Positions 60,296 to 64,000 of a stretch of DNA of 64,000 nt are shown here, piece after piece. The stretch lies in assembly GCA_008711295.1 (NCBI GenBank), contig VUYV01000041.1:3627317-3691316 (forward strand), read 5' to 3'. The notes below the pieces were generated by a model, which saw nothing but the letters and a program-made list of their open reading frames with translations, was not told where the DNA came from and did no database searches. The stretch is from Anarhynchus alexandrinus (lineage: Eukaryota; Chordata; Aves; Charadriiformes; Charadriidae). A program made the position numbers and the translations under genes. Positions within the stretch are counted from its first letter, which is position 1; the number at the start of each line of letters is the position of its first letter.

Positions 60296-62465
60296 TTGCT
60301 TTTGCTGGAATTCAGCCAGCACCTTTCTGAGGGCTTTTTCCTGATGCTTTCTCAGATACATGAATACATCTGAGCTGACTAAAAATATTCTTATGTATTA
60401 TTCAATAATCTCTTCATCTTTCACCTTGCTGCTGGGTTGCTTTGTAAAACTTTAACAATAAGCTCATTTGATTGAAGTGGAGATAAGGAGTCAGCTCATA
60501 CGTGTAGATTTTTTCTGGAGAACAGTTTGTGAAACCCATGTGTATTTGGTCTGTTTGCTGTTTCAAGACCTATAGACACTACCATAAGAAGAGGGTGCTT
60601 GTTTGTTTCCACAGACATTTCAAGTATGTAACATAAGACAAACATGTTCTTTAACCTTTATTTAAAAATATCTATTGCAAAAGCACTGAGCTCGACTCTA
60701 ATACCCAGGAATAGCAAATGAGCTGTTCGCTAATGTGAAGCAATGCTCAAAACACAGTGTTTTCATTGCTGTATTTTTGTTCATTCGAGTGTTTCTTTTT
60801 CATTAGTCTCAGAATGTTTGGTGAATGCATTTGACAATATTCCCTCAAAGAGTTTATGACAGCCACGTGTTTGAGGCTGGAAGAGGAGGAGGAAGGGGGG
60901 AGTTACCTAATGCGAGAAGAAAGAGCAAACCGCAACAACCCCCCGCCCCTCTTCTCCCATTTTGGATATTACGACACGGTTCTGGTTTTAAAAATATGCA
61001 ATTTCTTTTTTTGCTCCTGAAAAAAAAAAAAAAAGGGAATGTGTTTTTCAATGTGATTGTGAGGAGGAACTGTCGTTCTCCAGCCTGTGCACCCTGTGCA
61101 TGCACTGTGCACAGGCGGTGTGAGAATGTCCGTCTCATGAAGATACTTGTTCAGGGATGATAAGGGAAGCCTGACTCTAATCCAGGGCACGCTAGTATGT
61201 ATGCTCTAAAATGTGAGTCCCACCTACGGTAGGAAATTTTACTATGAAGTATCTATATGAGTGGTTGCCCTGGTATAGATAGGTGGATACCTGTCACCTT
61301 CTGCTGCTTTTGCCATGGAGATGGTAGGTGTGGTAGCAGTGGCTTCTCCGCGCTTCCCAAAGGATCTCTTTCACTTGAGATATCTCTCCAGGTTTCCTGT
61401 GTAGGCAGAACTGAAAAGTAAACCATCTATTTTCTCAGTACTTCCCTGAATCACAATCCTGAAGGAAGGGAAGGTTAAGAGCATTTTTAAAAAAGTCTTG
61501 TTAATTAAAAATTAATTAAAAATATCTTATCAAGCCTCTTTGGCCTTAACTATACTGAGAAAACATACTGATTTAGCATTTAACTTGCACAGAACACAGT
61601 TGTGTTTAATAATGTGGCAGCTTGTCACAAATTTCTGCCCTTGCTCATTCCAAGGACAAAATGAAGTTTAACATTGGGATAGTTAGAAAACATTTTACCT
61701 CATACATTTTAACACTGCATTTGCCCGGTATAGTGTCGAGCTTAGTTATTCTAATTTTATCTTCAGTAATGGGTTCCTAATTTTATTGTTGTGGCTGTTG
61801 TTCCCTCAGGGCATTTGGAAATTAGATTTAGCATTTAAAAAAAACCTTAGCTGTAACAGACTTTTAATAATGAAATCAATGAAAAGAATATTTCTGATTA
61901 TAAATTCTGAATACATTTACATGGATACATAAAGAGTTGCTACTCAGTGCTGAGTTTTCCAGCCCTGTTGCATTTAACTGCTCATTTGTCCCAGGGATAT
62001 TCTGCACAGATCTGGAAATGTGCGTTCATAAGAGCCAGTGGATGACATGTTTTCCACCAAAGCATTTGTCAGAGGTGGTGGAGTCCACAGGAAACCTTTC
62101 GAAACATAAGAGGACTGTGTGCAGTGCACTATTATGGCACTATGAGCAAGAAGCTTTTTTAGTTGTCAAGCAACAGCAGACATTTCCTCTGAGGTAGAAA
62201 TATGTGCAATTTTTCTTTCACTTATACGGAAAAGTTGACTACTCAAGATCTGGAAGGAGGCATGTATACAGCTAGGGAGGACTCTGAGGGTTTCCAGCAA
62301 CTGCTCTTCTTCACCTGTGTAAAAGGCGATCAGTATCTTGCTATGTGTGCATTCCCAGGAGATGGGCTTTTCTCCTGGGGAAACTTCTCTGTGTCTCATC
62401 ACTGACTGCAGCTTGTCTGCTCTGCCCTGTGCCTCCCCAGCATTTTTATCTGAACCATTCAGGGC
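60296..62465. other. non-coding DNA, AT-rich, no supported gene
   Basis: Contains a 15-base A run (61020-61034) and a notably AT-rich stretch (61480-61930) with repeated TTAATTAAAA units and many ATTA/TAAT cores. No gene or named repeat recognised. Confidence 0.55.
61020..61034 (+). repeat. poly-A run
   Basis: Fifteen consecutive A. No recognisable retrocopied gene lies upstream. Confidence 0.85.
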
Positions 62466-62904
62466 ACATGCACATCTGGAGTATTGTGTCCAGTTCTGGG
62501 CTCCCCGGTTCAAGAAGGACAGGGAACTGCTGGAGAGGGTCCAGCAAAGGGCTGCGAAGATGATTAGGGGATTGGAACATCTCTCTTTTGGGGAAAGGCT
62601 GAGGGACTTGGGTCTTTTTAGTCTAGAGAAAAGACTGAGGGGGGATCTTATTAATGCTTATAAATACTTAAAGGGAGGGTGCCAGGGGGATGGGAACAGT
62701 CTTTTTTCAGTGGTGCCCAGTGATATGACAAGAGGTAACGGGCACAAACTTGAACATAGGAAGTTCCATCGAAATATGAGGAAGAACTTCTTTACTTTGA
62801 GGGTGGCAGAGCACTGGAACAGGCTACCCAGAGAGGTGGTGGAGTCTCCCACTCTGGAGACATTCAAAACCCGCCTGGACGCTGTCCTGTGCAACTTGCT
62901 GTAG
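62466..62904 (+). pseudogene. CR1 ORF2 C-terminal fragment, frame intact
   Basis: One frame is open from the 5' truncation point to the native CR1 stop at 62902-62904. Recognisable blocks are [39 protein letters not shown], the YKYLKGGC region and [20 protein letters not shown], ending in CNLL. One arginine of the usual [10 protein letters not shown] pattern is missing (an in-frame codon loss). The catalytic palm is absent, so there is no enzyme. By accident the frame continues upstream into unique flanking DNA as far as an ATG at 62338, giving a 188-codon chimeric ORF that could mislead gene predictors. Confidence 0.92.
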
Positions 62905-62987
62905 GTGCCCCTGCTCTGGCAGGGGGGTTGGACTAGATGATCTCCGGAGGTCCCTTCCAACCCTGACCATTCTGTGATTCTGTGATC
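62466..62987 (+). mobile_element. CR1 LINE 3' fragment, best preserved
   Basis: About 520 bases of a CR1 3' part: the end of ORF2, its normal stop, a short 3' untranslated segment ('ggggggttggactagatgat', 'ctccggaggtcccttccaac') and two ATTCTGTG octamers (62969-62985). Similarity starts abruptly near 62466. Of the copies here it is the least damaged, with one uninterrupted frame, so it is probably the youngest insertion. CR1 presence or absence at such sites is widely used as a homoplasy-poor phylogenetic marker in birds. Confidence 0.96.
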
Positions 62988-63444
62988 TGGAGCTAAAAGG
63001 AAAGCCCGGGAGCAAGTGCTTTGGGATGGCGAGGTGCTCACTTCCCCTGATGCCCATAGCATCAGCAGAGAAAAATCAGCCAAGGTGTCAGTGAAGCCCA
63101 CGCTTGCAGGCTTCTTGATTTACATGTCTGTAGATTACTTAAATAGGATAATGTGTTTAAAAATGGATTATCTTGCTGGGTCTTGTTTGCCAAATATCAG
63201 CCCGGAGCAAGTTTTTACAGCTGAGATACAATGAACATAGCTGAGATACAGCTGATAGCAATGTTTATGATAGAAATCCTGCCAGCCATTTAATGCCAGC
63301 AACACACTGGCCAGTTAGTCACTGGAAGACTTTGTTGTCACAATGACTCTTTCTTTTGGAAATGGCAGTATGTTTGGGGAATATTGCTCGGTGCTTCTAA
63401 GAGTAAAGGCTCCACGCTGGTTAGTGGTTAGCCAAGCTCACAGG
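62988..63444. other. non-coding spacer
   Basis: Unique sequence between the CR1 and the CpG cluster. It holds a short direct repeat, AGCTGAGATACA, at 63219-63230 and 63239-63250. No gene seen. Confidence 0.5.
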
Positions 63445-63647
63445 CGCTGCGTGCAAACGTCCCCACGCAGCTTTGCCAGTAACAATAACGGCTGGCGCTT
63501 ACGCAGCACTTCTCATCTTCAGACTGGTTCGCAGAGGGGGTGGGACCCGCTCCTCACAAGCTGCGGTTGCTGCCGGCTGCAGAGCTGCCACGGCAGCTCT
63601 CCTGCGGCGCGGGGCAGGAGGGGCTGCGTCGGTACGTGGGACACACG
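63445..63647. promoter_or_regulatory. CpG-dense cluster, possible small CpG island
   Basis: I count 19 CpG dinucleotides in about 203 bases, far above the surrounding DNA and above the GC-richer block at 60 kb, which has about six in 350. The densest part is around 63602-63635 (GCGGCGCGGGG and TGCGTCGGTACG). Preserved CpGs imply a lack of germline methylation, as at vertebrate promoters or first exons. Frames on both strands are open here (for example 63343-63699 plus), but none has a recognisable domain. There is no obvious TATA box, which fits a CpG promoter. The cluster is short for a classical island, so an enhancer, an exon or chance CpG retention are alternatives. Confidence 0.4.
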
Positions 63648-64000
63648 CTGCCCCATCAGTCCCACATGTTGCTTGGAGGAAAAACTGCCTGTGCCCTAAG
63701 ATGGGACACGCAGCACATCCCAGCTCAGGCACTCATTGCTTGCCAGGGATACTGCATCGTGCCTGCCTGCAAATAGGACTCCTCTATCAGGCTAAATAGG
63801 CAAGGATCTCTGTATTAGGATATTTTTGCTGGGAAACATACCCACAGAACACCAGGCTACTATGGCTTCCTAAACTCTTTTGACTACTCTGTGTGTCTTT
63901 GGTGGCAGATTTTGTTCCTCTTAAGGCAAATGCTTTCTGATCCTGATCTCATTTCCCAGACCTGGAGTACTTCTGGGTAAAGAATATCAAATATGCAAAA
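63648..64000. other. non-coding DNA to window edge
   Basis: Composition falls back from GC-rich to AT-rich by about 63790. I see no gene or repeat. If the CpG cluster is a promoter, the transcribed region could begin here or lie on the other side. Confidence 0.45.

Noticed and set aside
59831..60361. 176-codon minus-strand ORF as a glycine/proline-rich protein
   Set aside because: The open frame is a by-product of the C-rich block, where stop codons are rare; other frames are open as well.

Overview
The window looks like a stretch of a bird nuclear genome (other sauropsids are not excluded). The DNA is moderately AT-rich and full of short chance ORFs. It has no bacterial-style gene packing, no operons and no long open frames outside repeats. 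The only clearly recognisable coding-like sequence belongs to CR1 retrotransposons, the main interspersed repeat of birds and other reptiles. Three CR1 copies keep the diagnostic 3' end with ATTCTGTG-type octamers. One ambiguous base (N, 36614) shows that this is draft assembly sequence.

Layout: 1-12.1 kb is non-coding DNA with one old MIR-type SINE (about 6.46-6.59 kb). A 5'-truncated, decayed CR1 lies on the minus strand at 12104-13147, followed by a short piece of an older CR1 lineage at about 13.56-13.69 kb. From 13.7 to 31.9 kb the DNA is non-coding apart from a second MIR (27.97-28.08 kb). A plus-strand CR1 at 31883-33398 carries most of the reverse-transcriptase palm but has stop codons and an internal deletion. 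From 33.4 to 59.9 kb the DNA is again mostly non-coding, with a third MIR (48.68-48.82 kb), a CR1 3' scrap (51880-51960), small tandem duplications and homopurine or homopyrimidine tracts. At 59.94-60.30 kb there is a sharply bounded C-rich, CpG-poor block. A third, best-preserved CR1 3' fragment lies at about 62466-62987. A compact CpG-dense cluster at 63445-63647 is the best hint of a promoter or gene start near the right edge.

I found no host protein-coding gene, tRNA, rRNA, CRISPR array or prokaryote-type system that I can support. Such a window fits a large intron or an intergenic region. A few splice-site-like arrangements and short ORFs are listed as weak candidates. I saw no convincing evidence of an undescribed system; the more interesting signals are the CpG cluster, the C-rich block and the CR1 remnants.
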